Part shown: piece after piece, positions 22,722 to 36,709 of the stretch
How positions within the stretch are numbered: position 1 is the stretch's first letter
How the letters are laid out: every line of letters starts with the position of its first letter
NCBI GenBank assembly: GCA_030490835.1
Contig: CM059972.1
Span: 41,643,452 to 41,707,451, forward strand
Direction of reading: 5' to 3'
DNA from: Annona cherimola
Lineage: Eukaryota; Streptophyta; Magnoliopsida; Magnoliales; Annonaceae
DNA length: 64,000 bases
Notes under the pieces: model-generated
Databases searched by the model: none
Told to the model about the DNA's origin: nothing
Seen by the model: only the letters and a program-made list of their open reading frames with translations
Program-made: the position numbers and the translations under genes

Positions 22722-23608
22722 TGTGGCGCCCCAAACCGAGGCGTCCACATAGTCCTTACTCCGAGATCTTTTCGATTGGTAAACGTGAGTCAGGATTGTT
22801 GCCCTGATCCCGCGACGGGTTCTTAATTGGATCTCGTCTAATTTTTTTTCTTTTTCTTTCATCACATGGACATACATTCATTATCATTGGACTTATCCAT
22901 ATCATCATAAAATCATTCATATCTTCTTTTATTGAAATAATTCACATAAATACAATCATGTTTGTAATATCTATAAAACATGACTTCAACATGAATTTCA
23001 TACATTCGTCCCTTTGGACACATACATAGAACAACAATTAATTTTGCAGGTCATTTCTACCTGGCATCCTTTATGAGTCAGCTCCATAGCCTGTTTGTCA
23101 TTTTGAAAACACATAGGAGTAATAATACTCAGTAAGCAAGCCTTTTTCTTTGGCAAGTAAATATTTTCCTTTCATTCAAATGCATTTCTCCCCATTTGGT
23201 AGGGGACATTACCAAGTGATCAATTACCAATGGGACAAAAACCTTTTCATGCATTTCATGAGAATGCAATGCATTCATTCATTCATGACTTTCCTTGTGC
23301 CTCCAACCTCTGGGAGGACGTCGTCGGCACGCAGCCCTTGCGACTTGGCAATAGTGAAGGGGGACCCTCTGATCCGGTTACTACCTCCACCAAAGCCTCT
23401 TCCTTATGCACCATGTTCATACATATGCCGGCATGACATGCTCTATAAAACTTGATAAATCATTTAGAAAGTAATTTAACAAGCAGTTAGCAATCATTTC
23501 ATGTAAAGCATTATAGGAATGGTCATCCTTAAATATAATTCATAAAACACGTAAGCAAACAATTTGCAATCATTTAGAAATATTTTAGAAAGCATATAGC
23601 TTGCTTAC

Positions 23609-23647
23609 CTCCTTAGTCTGTATCCTCCACCTTTTCCTTTCCTTTTC
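23609..23647 (-). other. Predicted LTR mini-exon (39 nt)
   Basis: Between CTTGTATAG and GTAAGCAAGC on the minus strand. It has the same length as, and is clearly related to, the mini-exon at 1161-1199. Confidence 0.4.
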
Positions 23648-24598
23648 CTATACAAGGAAAAATGATATTTTATTTATATCATTCCATGTCTTAGATTGCT
23701 TCTCATGTATGCTTTATAATTGTTCATTACCTCATTCCTATAGAGGTTAATCTTATAAATATATTTGGTCATTACCTCCTTATATGGATTTTTATCCATA
23801 AATCCTTTAAAAATTCCATCCATATATCCTCATAAAATATAAAAATAAATATCTATTTTCCCCCCAAAATCACATTGTTCACTGTTCATAGTTACTGTAG
23901 CAGATTACTGTTCATCATCACTGTTTACGATCACTGTTCATGGGGGGTTACTGTTCACTGCAACGTGGTTTACTGTTCAGGGGTTCCAAAAATTGACATT
24001 TTTCCAAAAATAAAAAATATCATGACATAGCTTATGTTTAGTATATCATATGTTTAGTATATCATGGGAAAATTCATAAATGTTGAATTCATCATCATTT
24101 ACTTGGTCAAATAAATCATTTTCTCTATATATTAAAAATCAACATAATTTCACTTAAGCATAATCCTTAATTCCAAAAATCATGAGATTAATATATCATT
24201 ACAACATCATAACTATCATAAATATTCATCCCATATCATCATTTAGCAAGATTGGAGCATTATTTTCACATTTCATACATGATTTTCCCGAATGCTCTAT
24301 CTTCGCTCCAAATTTTCGATGTTTTGGCATCATTCCACTTTGGCATTATAACCATACTTATTTTCTCATGTTTAGACATTATCTAAGCATGGTTTGATCC
24401 TACTTAACATCCAAAAGAAATTTGGATAGAATTCACTTACCTCAAGTAGAAAAATTTTCCTCCTACTTGCCTTTTCTCTCTCTAACCTTCTCTTTCTCTC
24501 TTCTCTCTTGGCTAAAACGTGTGGGGGATGGGAAATGAAGTTGCTCAAGTGATTTTTGAGCTTGGGATGAATGTGAATTCGTTCAAGGCATGGCCCCC

Positions 24599-24606
24599 TA
24601 TTTATA
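24599..24606 (-). promoter_or_regulatory. TATA box of W LTR
   Basis: Minus-strand TATAAATA in CACTATAAATAGGGGG, 159 nt before the GTAAGT donor-like site. It is conserved with 329-336. Confidence 0.6.
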
Positions 24607-27583
24607 GTGCTTCAAAGTTCATGAAATTGCAATTTACCCCCTCTTGCTTGAGGTATTAAATTATAAATGTATTTTTTCTAATTTCCAAAAGGTGAATTGA
24701 GCCATGTGCAGCCCCCTAGCTACTGTTCACTCCCACTATAGCAACCCTATTTATTTATGTTTTTTATTTTATTAAAATTAATTTTTTTAAGCTAATTCAA
24801 TCTCATCCGTTGATCTTTGATGAGGATGAATTTGGGCCATTGGATTTGGCTCCCTTTTCCACATCCCCTGCACACCCCTGCCATGTTGCTGCTTTTCATT
24901 TATTATTTTTATTTTTTAATTATTTAAAATTAAATAAAAGTCAAAGATAATTAAATGAAAAGGTAAGCTTCCTTTTTCATCTCCAATTGACATTCCATCT
25001 TGACCCTTGATTTGTGATTTTCATCACATCTTAAACCATTCCTCATGTTAATCATGGATTTTTGACCATCCATAAAAAATTTATCGAAATCCGACGCTTG
25101 GATTGCAAATTATGAATTTTTTTTAATTTTTCACTAAAATTTAAAATGGTATTAAAATATCGAAAAGTAATGCTATTTTTTCTTGTAGTGATTAAATTCC
25201 TTTTTCGTCTTTTAATCTAAGTGATGAACTCTTAATCACGTGTCTTAATCCCCAGTTACTATTCACGTGCACAATTCACGTGGCTTAATCCCACAATTGC
25301 ATTTCTTTAACCTCTAATACACACATTTGCAAATATAACATATTTCATGAATTTTATTTATCATAAAAATTAATACAAAAATCTACGGTTTCCAACACTA
25401 GGTTTACATGTGCTATTCTAGGATTGCGAGTTTCACAATAACATTCATAAATTGTTTGGGCTTATTCATGTATCATTTTTAATATAAAAATATAGAAATC
25501 GGGTCATATATGAAACCCTAATTCTCATTCTTTCTAAAATTCATAACTTATGCCCAAATCAACATATATAATTCATCAAATCATGAATCGTCATGTATTC
25601 ATAAATATACATTAAAACAGCAACATCATATGGGGGTTTAAGGAAATTTCAGTCATGATTATAAACCCGTTTTCAACCCTAATATCCATTTTCATCCTTT
25701 TGAACCCTTGCTTTCATTCTTTTCATTCAATCCTTAATCAATACCCTAATAGAGGGCATCATAAATCATCCTTTAAGGGTTCATTATGAATCAAATTCTT
25801 GACTCATAAGTTGAAGTGAAAAACATAGAATTAAAGAACTCAAATCATGGGGTATAATTACATGAATTGCATCCAACTTGAACTCCACTTTGATAGCTTG
25901 AATTCCTCTTCTTTCTTCCCCTTTTTCCTTCTCTTTTTCTCCTTTTTTTCTTATTTTCCTTGCTGCTGGAATGTAGGGTCATGCACTATTGGAATTTTAG
26001 GGGGTTTGCTCATTGACATTTTTCTCTCTCCAACCCTTAACTATATGGACGTCTCCTCCTTGATATAAGCTGGATTTTCCAGCTTTGTGGACCCCATTTG
26101 CCACATCATTTAGCATGTAATTAAAGTGTGTTTATCCCCTTTCATGACATGGCAAAATATGGTCCAAATAAATTAGATAATTATCTTAAGAAAAATCATC
26201 AAAAATTCATGCATTAATGGACACAATCTGGCCACATAATGGACATCCATTTCAGCAGCAGCTTTTGCCATTTTTTCCACACCATTCCACTTTAATTTAT
26301 GGGTATTTAATCACTCTAGCTAATAGCCTACTTAGGAGTCCATTTATCATATTAAAAAAATCATAAAAATTCACATACAACAGCTTGGTCGTCTACATAC
26401 CTTGCTCCATCTTGCTACCCATGAATTTAACGTCCCATATGAAGCTGCCTTTTGAAATTTTTTTCCACAAAATTGCAGCTTTAATTAATGGAGAATTAAT
26501 CACCCTAGTAATTAGCTTTCTTAGTTGTCCATTTAGCATTTAAAAAATCATAAAAAATTCCAAAAGCTGCCTTGATCGTGCACCTCTCCTTGCTTCCATG
26601 TTGTTGTCCACTTGATGGGGTCCACTTATCATTTACTTTTTGGCATTTTCTTGCCACAATAATCAACCAAAATCACGTCCTCTAATCACCCTAGCTGCCT
26701 AGGTCATTTAAATGCACATTTTGCATTTTAAAAAATAAAAAAAAATCAAGGAAATAGCCCCTTTGGGCGTGAATAGGTTGCCACCTCCATTACCTAACTT
26801 GAGCTAGCCCATTAGCCATTAAATCATGTCATTAATCACTTGATTTTATCATGAATTTTGTCATTTTTAATAATTCATAAAATTCATGTGTAATTATCTC
26901 CTTTTGACACCTCATTTATGCCGTTAATTATTTAATTAATCACTTTAACTTTTACATTAATATAAGCTTATTTTATGGTACACAAAAGTCAAAGGTATAC
27001 ACCTTTTTTCGTGCAACCATGATCCCATCATCCTTATCTTGATCAAATCATCTCATTGCATTGATTTCATAATTTTAACCGTTCATTTCAAATTTCGTCT
27101 CAATCTGACTTTTCTAGCTCAAGTTATAATCATTTGAAGTCATCCTTGGATTTTGATGGTGATGATCAATTTTCATCCTTATTTCATCAATATTTTCATA
27201 ATACAACCTTTCCATAAGATTAATCACAAAATTATGTGCTTACCTTTCAATTTTTATCTTAGTCCGCCTTACTGACGTTGAGTTATGAATTTTCTAGCAT
27301 TCGCTACCTTAAATCCATAATTATCAACATAATCTTCATTAGTTAAACCATAATATATGAGGTAATTATTCTCAATATATTTACATTCCCTAATCCTCAT
27401 TAGGCCTCTTTAATCACATTGACCCATATCGGCTTATGTTCATCAATCGTAATCATTTCCTCTAATTGCAATAAATCATCAAAATTGCAATTGAAATTAT
27501 TCATAATTCCACTAAATCCTACATGATCCATATTTATATGCCAATTGCATATAAATAAGCCTTACTAGGGTCTGGGTATCACA

Positions 27584-27597
27584 ATCCTCCCCCCTTA
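27584..27597 (-). other. Polypurine tract of element W
   Basis: AAGGGGGGAGGAT on the minus strand, adjacent to the LTR start TGTGATACCC and preceded by CCTGTTAT as in elements X and Y. Confidence 0.85.
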
Positions 27598-28623
27598 TAA
27601 CAGGTTTTGTCTCAAAACCTATTATATTTCAAATATCGGGGAAAGGCTCACATAAATTTGCTAACTTGTCATCTTTTTCCAATACTTAAATGACTCACTA
27701 TGCTTCCACTGCGCTACTCTGTCTTGGTGGCACTTTTAGCCTTGGTCCAATAAACCTATCACTTATCCTACTATTTCTTGTTTCCATATGGGTTTCCTAT
27801 TGCAATTGTTCTTTTCTTTGTGTCATCCATCTCTTATTCTTATGGTAAGCATACTATTATTCTTATACATAGAGAAATTATAGAATTTCTCATCTTATCA
27901 TAGGGTAAGATCTAGGCTACCCATGCTTTCATACAAAATAGAAATCCATAGCAATCATTTTCATATATTATTCCTATAACATAATACATTTATTCTATAG
28001 CATAGAGCAAAAGTTGCTCTCACATAAAATTTCATACATGTCTTAGCAAAAGAAATTTTTGCTAACCTATCCATTCCTTTTTACTTCATAATATCTACAA
28101 CTAGGTTTTACCATTGTAGACTATCTAATAGGAGTACCGGTATCAAACCAGTCTAAAAATATTTTCTTCCTTGTCTCCCTTTCCAGTTTCCATAAACTAG
28201 TAAGGGTCCTTATTATTCTTTCTAATCTCATTTCTTATAAACATCATAGAGAGATAATTTCTCTCATACCTATCTTCCATCCACATCGGATTGAAGAAAA
28301 TTTCGGCAATAATTTTTTCTTTCATTTTTCTTCATCTATCTACCATCTCTTGCTATGATGCATGATACCAAACTTTGTGATATCATATATGGAATCATCT
28401 TTTCCTTCCATACATGCTAACTAGACACGTTTCGTTACACCTTTCTGCAATAATTTGCAGAGTCTTTCTATCAACCGATAGATACAATTAGCTTTGGTTG
28501 AGCTAACCTTTCTTATTCCTTTCATTCCTTACACTAGGTTCCTTAATCTTTAGGGTCAAGTTGTCCTTGTCCTGATTATACATGTTCATTACCAACATGT
28601 GTTATATCCTGGTGTGAAACCCT
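27598..28623 (-). mobile_element. Element W internal region, 3' part, non-coding
   Basis: About 1 kb that is the reverse complement of 55820-56812 in element X, sharing the GGTTTCGGGACGAAACC-like end and many longer blocks. I found no ORF of substance and no recognisable integrase or chromodomain. It is cut at 28624 by copia element 2. Confidence 0.8.
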
Positions 28624-30393
28624 TGTTGGTCCCGAGTTAATGGCAATTACCCAAGAGGGGAGGCGTGAATTGGGTATTTAAAAATTTTCAACTTAAACAG
28701 AAACTTTACCCCGGATTAATCTAGTCCCCTTAATGAAGAAACGAAATGGAAAGCAATATAATGTAGAGAGCAGAAATATAAATCAACACACAAGATTTTA
28801 TAGTGGTTCGGGCAACCTCCATACTCCACTCTTCCAAGCTCACACCCCTTGTGACTTGGGCTTCACTATTGTATTTCACAAATACAACTAGAGCTACTGC
28901 TCTCTTCTAGATTCTAGCTTTAGGGGGCATCAACAAATCACAGCACAAGTAGGTGATGAGTTCTACTCCAATCACACACTACTTTGCTTACACTTGATCT
29001 TAGTTCCTCAAACTAAATCAAGTTCAATACAGCAATAATAATAATAACAAAAGAATCTACACGTTACAATTATGCAGAAGCAGTTTGGCGCAGTGAAGAA
29101 CTTGTAGTGTTGGCTTTGAAGAATCAGCAGTTGAGCTTTAGCAGTTTGAAGCAAAGTTCTTCCTCTAAGGATTGATTTGATCACTTGAAGCTCTTTAGAG
29201 ATAGGAGTTATGAGCAGTTAATGAATCTCAGCTACTTCCCTCGTTCACATTGAATGCCTTTTATAATTGTGGAGGGAATCCGAACGTTTGAAGGTAGGTG
29301 GCGCACATTTAATGCACCAACGTTAGAATATTTTCCGACCGTTGCGACCCAAGTCGCAGGTGGAGTCGACTTCGGATGCGACTTCGCCCAAGTCGCAGAT
29401 GGAGTCAACTTCAGGTGCGACTTCGCCAGTTCGCAGCATCTTCAAGTTCCAGACTGGGTCGACTTGGTCTTCGACTTGACCCAAGTCGCAGGTGGAGTCG
29501 ACTTCGGGTGCGACTTCACCTCGGCAGATAGCTTGATGAACTTGAAAAACTTCGGGATGCTTTTTGTTTTGCTTAGGCTTCTCTATGCCTTTAGTTCTTT
29601 TGCATTTTTCATTTCTTTTTGAATCATTGTGTCTTCACTTTAGCTTGCTTTCATTAGCTCCATGTTTTTATAAGCTTTGAATCCATGAGTCTTGAATCAT
29701 GTAATCTTGAACAAGTTCTTGGTTGAGTTTATGCATCTTGCTTGGACTTGGATTAGTCTTCATATGTTTCAGTTTGAGCATCTAGGTTGGCTTGATCTTC
29801 ATCTTGAAATCAGTTAATCCCAACTTGTCTTCTGAAATTTCTCTTCTGTCCGATCGAAGTCGATGCCGTAGTCGACTTGGTCTGCGACTTCGCCCAAGTC
29901 GCATGCTAAAGTCGACTTGGTTTGCGACTTCGGTGCCCCCAGATCTCGGTTTCAACTCTGGATGGAAAACGACGCCTCAAAGTCGCAAGTGGAGTCGACT
30001 TGGAGTGCGACTTCGGCACTTCGGAGTCTTGACTTCAACTCTGGAAGGAATCGTCATTTTGAAGTCGATGCTGGAGTCGACTTGGTCTGCGACTTCGCCC
30101 AAGTCGCATGCGGAGTCGACTTCGTTTGCGACTTCGCAAGCTCTGCTCCCCGTTTTCAACTCTGGAAGGAATCGACGCCTTGAAGTCGATATTGGAGTCG
30201 ACTTGGAGATCGACTTGGCCTTAAGTCGATGCCTGAGTCGACTTGGAAATCGACTTATCCTTCCATGCTTTATTTTCTTTAAATGTATATCCTTTAAACA
30301 CTTCCACAAACATGTTAGTAGCCAAGACTTACTCAAATTGATTTGTTAATCATCAAAACATGGATTTAGCTTGTTTTCTATATATTTCCAACA
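28624..30393 (-). repeat. 3' LTR of copia element 2
   Basis: 1,770 bp, TGTTGGTCCCGAG to TTTCCAACA on the plus strand. It contains about eleven palindromic modules (three clear ones in 29354-29518 with a degenerate one between, the rest in 29855-30255) and a TATA box at 29258-29265. Confidence 0.93.
29258..29265 (-). promoter_or_regulatory. TATA box, 3' LTR of element 2
   Basis: Minus-strand TATAAAAG after CCCTCCACAAT. The same box occurs at 36026-36033 in the 5' LTR. Confidence 0.6.
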
Positions 30394-30407
30394 ATCTCCC
30401 CCTTTTT
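30394..30407 (-). other. Polypurine tract of element 2
   Basis: AAAAAGGGGGAGAT on the minus strand, identical to that of element 1. Additional GGGGGAGC tracts lie near 30590-30655. Confidence 0.85.
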
Positions 30408-30662
30408 GATGATTGACAAAACCGATTTGAGTGTATACCTTTCAATTGCTTAAAAACTTGCTAATGTTGCATTTTGAAATTCTCTCATATTTATGCAAAC
30501 ATTCAACCAAAAACTATCATAAAGACTTAAACTCATATTAGACTCAAATCCCTATCTCTTTCATATTAGACTCAAATTCCTATCTCTTCTCCCCCTTTTT
30601 GTCAATGTATCAAAAATATATGAGGTTGCTCCCCCTAAACAGGTGCTCCCCCTCAGTTTGTG

Positions 30663-33466
30663 CTAGGTTAATTCAATCATTCCCATGTCATTTCTAATCT
30701 TATAAAATGGTTCTGTTGCTAGAGGTTTTGTGAATATATCTGCAATTTGATCTTCAGTTCTTACATATTCCAAACATATGTCATGATTTTCTACATGTTT
30801 TCTAATAAAATGATGTCTAAGGTCTATATGTTTGGTCCTAGAATGCAATACTGGATTTTTAGTTAAACATATGGCACTTGTATTATCACATTTAATAGGT
30901 ATATCTTTAAAATCCATGCCATAGTCCCTAAGTTGCTGTTTCATCCAAAGCAATTGGGCACAACAGCTCCCGGCGGCAATGTATTCAGCTTCCGCCGTAG
31001 ATAGAGCAACACTAGTTTGTTTTCTTGAAAACCATGAAACCAACATGTTCCCAAGAAATTGACATGTTCCACTAGTGCTTTTTCTATCTACTTTGTAACC
31101 AGCAAAATCCGCATCCGAGTAGCCGATTAGATCAAAATTAGAGCCCTTTGGATACCAAAGTCCTAAATTGGTAGTGTCAACTAAGTATCTGAAAATTCTT
31201 TTCACAGCTACCAAGTGTGATTCTTTTGGACATGATTGAAATCTAGAGCACATGCACACACTAATTCTTTCTGCATAAACTCAGAAAATTCTTGACAAAG
31301 AGTCTCATTAGTAGCACCGAAAATGATATCATCAACATAAATTTGAATGATCAATATATCCTTTTCTTTATACTTGATAAACAAAGTGGTGTCTATCTTT
31401 CATTTTTGAAAATCATGATCAATCAGAAATTTGCTTAATCTATCATATCAAGCCCTTGGAGCTTGTTTTAATCCATATAATGCTTTGGTTAGCTTGTACA
31501 CGAATTTAGATTGATCTTTTTCTTCAAATCCAGGTGGTTGTTCCACATACACCTCTTCATTTATATATCCATTCAAAAATGCACTTTTAACATCCATTTG
31601 AAACAATTTAAAGTTCATGTGAGATGCAAAAGCTAGTAAGATGCGAATAGCTTCTAATCTAGCAACCGGGGCATAGGATTCTTCAAAATCTATTCCTTCT
31701 TCTTGTGAGTATCCTTTTGCCACAAGTCTAGCTTTGTTTCTCACTACAAGTCCACTTTCATCTAATTTGTTCCTAAAGACCCATTTGGTGCCAATAACAA
31801 TACAATATTTTGGTCTTGGAACAAGATGCCAAACTTGGTTTCTTTTAAATTGATTTAGCTCTTCTTGCATTGCTATAATCCAGTTTTCATCATTAAGAGC
31901 TTGATCAATATTGGATGGTTCAATCTTGGATACAAAGGTGTATTGTTCACAAATATTTTGTTTTGATCTTCTAGTTTTTACACCTTCATACACATTCCCT
32001 ATAACTTGCTCAATTGGATGGGCATGTTTGAACTTTAAATCAGTTGGAGGTTTATAGGAGTTATTACCTTTACTTACCCTTTCCTCCATGGAGTCTTCTA
32101 GCTTTTCCACATGCAGTTCTTCAAGACTACTTGTTATATCATCTGCATCACTTAAATCATCTTTTCTTTTGAAGCATGGGTTAGTTTCATCAAAAACAAC
32201 ATGTATCGACTCTTCTACAACTTGGTTTCGTTTATTGAATACTCTATATGCTTTGCTATTTGATGAGTACCCAAGGAATATTGCCTCATCATTTTTGGCA
32301 TCTAGTTTTCCCAAGTTGGTTTTACCATTGTTCAAAACATAGCATGTGCATCCAAAAGCATGAAAGTATGAAATATTTGGTTTTCTACCTTTCCATAGCT
32401 CATATGGGGTCTTTTTCAAGATTGCTCTAATAGTAACTCGGTTTAACACATGACAAGTTGTACTTACAGCTTCACCCCAAAATTTCTTGGATAATTTGCT
32501 CTCATTTAGCATTGTTCTAGCCATCTCTTGTATAGTTCTGTTTTTCCTTTCAACCACTCCATTTTGTGGAGTTCTTGGTGCAGAAAATGTATGATGAATT
32601 CCTTTTTCATTGCATAATTCTATGAATCGTTTATTTTCAAATTCACCACCATGATCACTTCTAATGGTCATAATAGTACATTGTTTTTCATTTTTCACCA
32701 AGTTTACAAAAGTTGCAAACATAGAGAAGGCTTCATCTTTGCTAGCTAAGAGAATTACCCATGTGAATCTTGAAAAATCATCAACTATTACAAACACATA
32801 TTTCTTTCCACCAATGGTTAAAATATCGGATGGCTCATATAGATCCATGTGTAGCAATTCGAGTGGCCTAGTGGTGGAAATCTCCTTTTTGGTAGAGAAA
32901 GGCATTTTAGGTTGTTTTGACAATTGACATGCCTTGCAAATTTTATCTTTGTCATATTTCAATTTAGACAATCCTTCTACCAAACTCTTCTTCCATAGGG
33001 TCTTTATATTTGTCATGTTTATATGCCCAAGCCTCTTATGCCAAACCCATGGATCATTATCAATGGTTATTAGACATTGACCATCTAGTTCATCAAGTGA
33101 AACCAAATATACATTTCCATGTCTTTTTCAGCTAAACATGATATGTTCTCCATCAAATACATTACATATAGATGATTCAAACACAACCTTGTATCCTTTG
33201 TCACATAATTGACTAATGCTCATTAGATTGTGCTTGAGTCCTTCAACAAACAATACATCTTCCATGCATGCATTTGAAATACTATATATGTTTTCTTTAC
33301 CTTTAATTTTACCTTTCTCATTCTTACCAAAGGCAACCGTTCCATCATTGCAAGGCTTAAGTTTATGAAATAAACTTCTTTCTTCGTTCATATGCCTTGA
33401 ACAACCGCTGTCCATGAACCATACGTTGTTTGCCTTTGCCTTAAAACATATCTGAAAAATAAACAA
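30663..33466 (-). pseudogene. copia pol of element 2, multiply broken
   Basis: Three pieces in order. 33128-33466 holds the protease (DSGCSRHM), ending at a stop where element 1 has GRRHG. 31448-33106 holds the pre-integrase motif WHKRLGH, the integrase ([19 protein letters not shown]; one Gln of PQQNG lost by a 3-bp deletion) and the RT N-terminus up to GLKQAPRA, where TGG has become TGA. 30663-31259 holds the RNase H end. The YVDD codons survive at 31329-31340, but about 268 bp between the RT palm end and RNase H are missing near 31262. The protein is otherwise close to that of element 1. Confidence 0.92.
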
Positions 33467-33473
33467 GTAAATC

Positions 33474-35343
33474 TTATCTCTTTGGTACCCATTTTATGGG
33501 TCCATTTGGGTTAGTAATATGATTTAATCTTTGTTGCTCTAACTTAGAAAGCCCAAATCTTGTGTTTCTTGGAACCCAAACTAATTTTGCACCATGGTCA
33601 TACAGTTTCTTAAAGTTACATTTATAGGCTTTATGACCTATTTTATTGCAGAAATTGCAAGCCATTGGTAGTCTAGGAGTAGGCCTCCAAGTATGTAATT
33701 GTTCAAACGTTGGCCTTCTAGTCCACGTAACATTTTTCTTTTTGGGCTCGTAGATAGGTGCAGTTTTGGTTTGATGTTTCCCAAGTATTGGTACATTTGA
33801 TTTGCCACTTTCTTTTTGCTCAAATGTATAGTATCCAAGACCTCTTCTATTTGTTTAAGCGGTCATATTTAGAAACATCTTTACATTTTCTCCGGGATTA
33901 GAGAACTTTGCTAATGATTCAATTAAGGATTCGTTCTCCTTTTTCAGTTTCTCTACTTCTTTCAAAAGCAATTCATTTTCATCTTTCAGTTTTGATGTTC
34001 TTTCAGCTAGTTTTCCATTTACGATAATGACGGAGTTACATTGTTGTCTCTTCAAAGACAACTTGTTTCCTAGCTTTTTGATTTCCTCATATAATGAATC
34101 ATATGCAATTTGTAGTTCTTCTAATTCAACACATTTGAGGCATTCTTGAAAAGAAGAATAAGTAGATTGAGAATGACTAAGTTTGGAAGTTACCTCTTCA
34201 TTACTTGTGCACTTTGTTGAGATGGTTTGTTCTTCCAAAACTTCTGTTGTGTTTAAACACAACAGATTTTCTTCTTGCTCAATCCGCGCCATGCACATAT
34301 TCTAGCACAATTTGCCGCTTCAATATCGTCGGTTGAGGAGCTGCTTGTTGATGAGGTTTCTTCATTGACGTACATTCCTCTTCCCTTTGGCTTTTGGAAT
34401 TTTCTGCTTTCATGTCTTTCCCTCCTTTCATGTTGATCATTTGATTTCTCTTCCGGTGTAGGACATTGAGCTTGCATATGTCTCTTACCGCCGCATCTAT
34501 AACATTTTGTAGCCTCCTTCTTCTTCTCCTTTCGTGGTCTTTCTTGGAGGTCCTTGAAGTTCCTTTCTCTCCTTACGAACTTTCGAAATTTTCGGGTCAA
34601 CAAAGCAATGTCTTCATTGTCGTTATGGGATGAGGAGGTTGACTCATCTGTATTATGTGCCGCTTTTAGTGCAATTGCTTTCTTCCCTTTGTGGTGATCT
34701 TCATTTCCTTTCTTGATTAGCTCATGTGACATTAATGAGCTAATAAGATCTTCTAGCTTCAGTGTATTGAGGTCTTTGGTTTCTTCTATCGCAGTAATCT
34801 CTGGAGTCCAAGATTCCGGTAAAGCTCTAAGGATTTTCATGACTTGTTCAGATTCGGAGATAGCCTTTCCAAGACCTTTCAAAGCGTTAGTAATTTTAGA
34901 AAATCTAGCAAACATTTCAGAAATATTTTCTGTTTCTAACATTCTAAAGCTTTCCAATTCTCCTATCAAGATGTTTCTCTTTGTCCCTTGGACTTGAGAA
35001 GTTCCTTCATAAATAGATGTTAAAGTATCCCATATTTCTTTAGCGGTTAGGCAAGAGGATACTCTATCATATTCAGAAGCCGTAAGAGCACAAAATAGTG
35101 AGTTCATAGCTTTAGCATTGCTCATAACAGTTCTTACTTCCTCTTCGGTCCATTTGGAAGCTCTTTCATCGATAGGCAAGGTTACACCATCTTGGATTGC
35201 AATCCGAGAGTCCATATTGGTAGCCATAATAAGTTGCTTCATACGAAGCTTCCAATAGCCGAAATTGTTCCCATCAAACAATGGTGGCCTAGTGAATATT
35301 GGCCCTCGACAAATGCGGGAACGGGAGTCGATTGGGATGCCAT
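33474..35343 (-). pseudogene. copia gag of element 2, multiply broken
   Basis: The start codon at 35341-35343 begins the same MASQST leader as element 1, but a one-base loss about 45 nt in shifts the frame. The conserved FDGNNFGYWKLRMKQL region then reads open to 34253. It includes the knuckle CYRCGGKRHMQAQC, whose usual glycine before histidine is altered. A second one-base loss near 34295 shifts to the frame of 33855-34298 (coiled coil), which ends at a CAA-to-TAA change. The C-terminal CNFCNKIGHKAYKC motif is at 33474-33665 and ends WVPKR-stop, as in element 1. Confidence 0.9.
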
Positions 35344-35377
35344 ATCAATAGATCTCTTTGGTTTAACTTAAAGACCT

Positions 35378-35389
35378 GCTTTGATACCA
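35378..35389 (-). other. Primer-binding site of element 2 (one mismatch)
   Basis: Minus strand TGGTATCAAAGC, which differs from the iMet consensus at one base (G to A). Located two bases inside the 5' LTR. Confidence 0.88.
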
Positions 35390-35391
35390 CT

Positions 35392-36709
35392 TGTTGGTCC
35401 CGAGTTAATGGCAATTACCCAAGAGGGGAGGCGTGAATTGGGTATTTAAAAATTTTCAACTTAAACAGAAACTTTACCCCGGATTAATCTAGTCCCCTTA
35501 ATGAAGAAACGAAATGGAAAGCAATATAATGTAGAGAGCAGAAATATAAATCAACACACAAGATTTTATAGTGGTTCGGGCAACCTCCCCACTCCACTCT
35601 TCCAAGCTCACACCCCTTGTGACTTGGGTTTCACTATTGTATTTCACAAATACAACTAGAGCTACTGCTCTCTTCTAGATTCTAGCTCTAGGGGGCATCA
35701 ACAAATCACAACACAAGTAGGTGATGAGTTCCACTCCAATCACACACTACTTTGCTTACACTTGATCTTAGTTCCTCAAACTAAATCAAGTTCAATACAG
35801 CAATAATAATAATAACAAAAGAATCTACACTTTACAGTTGTGCAGAAGCAGTTTGGCGCAGTGAAGAACTTGTAGTGTTGGCTTTGAAGAATCAGCAGTT
35901 GAGCTTTAGCAGTTTGAAACAAAGTTCTTCCTCTAAGGATTGATTTGATCACTTGAACCTCTTTAGAGATAGGAGTTATGAGCAGTTAATGAATCTCAGC
36001 TACTTCCCTCGTTCACATTGAATGCCTTTTATAATTGTGGAGGGAATCCGAACGTTTGAAGGTAGGTGACGCGCATTTAATGCACCAACGTTAGAATATT
36101 TTCCGACCGTTGCGACCCAAGTCGCAGGTGGAGTCGACTTCGGATGCGACTTCGCCCAAGTCGCAGATGGAGTCGACTTCAGGTGCGACTTCGCCAGTTC
36201 GCAGCATCTTCAAGTTGCAGACTGGGTCGACTTGGTCTTCGACTTGACCCAAGTCGCAGGTGGAGTCGACTTCGGGTGCGACTTCACCTCGGCAGATAGC
36301 TTGATTAACTTGAAAAACTTCGGGATGCTTTTTGTTTTGCTTAGGCTTCTCTATGCCTTTAGTTCTTTTGCATTTTTCATTTCTTTTTGAATCATTGTGT
36401 CTTCACTTTAGCTTGCTTTCATTAGCTCCATGCTTTTATAAGCTTTGAATCCATGAGTCTTGAATCATGTAATCTTGAACTAGTTCTTGGTTGAGTTTAT
36501 GCATCTTGCTTGGACTTGGATTAGTCTTCATATGTTTCAGTTTGAGCATATAGGTTGGCTTGATCTTCATCTTGAAATCAGTTAATCCCAACTTGTCTTC
36601 TGAAATTTCTCTTCTGTCCGATCGAAGTCGATGCCGGAGTTGACTTGGTCTGCGACTTCGCCCAAGTAGCATGCTGGAGTCGACTTGGTTTGCGACTTCG
36701 GTGCCCCCG
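35392..36709 (-). repeat. 5' LTR of copia element 2, truncated at the gap
   Basis: The first 1,318 bp (plus-strand order) of the LTR. By comparison with 28624-30393, about 450 bp are missing into the gap. TATA at 36026-36033; palindromic modules from about 36118. Confidence 0.92.

Larger units (their letters stand above)
22722..27583 (-). repeat. Tekay-like 3' LTR (element W), 4.86 kb
   Basis: On the minus strand it runs from TGTGATACCCAGACCC (27583) to GGGGCGCCACA (22722), immediately preceded by a polypurine tract, so it is the 3' LTR of an element reading right to left. Landmarks: TATA 24599-24606, GTAAGT donor 24435-24440, mini-exon 23609-23647, and an acceptor ending at 23091. ATAAC at 22717-22721 is the likely target duplication but its partner is not visible. 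Non-coding throughout. Confidence 0.87.
28624..36709 (-). mobile_element. SIRE/Maximus-like copia retrotransposon (element 2), truncated by gap
   Basis: Minus-strand element of the same family as element 1. It has a complete 3' LTR (28624-30393), internal region, primer site, and a 5' LTR that runs into the N gap after 1,318 bp. The aligned LTR portions show about 23 differences (roughly 1.7%), so it is clearly older than element 1. The coding region has several frameshifts, stops and an RT deletion. The left flank ACCCT is a candidate target duplication that the gap prevents from being checked. Confidence 0.93.
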
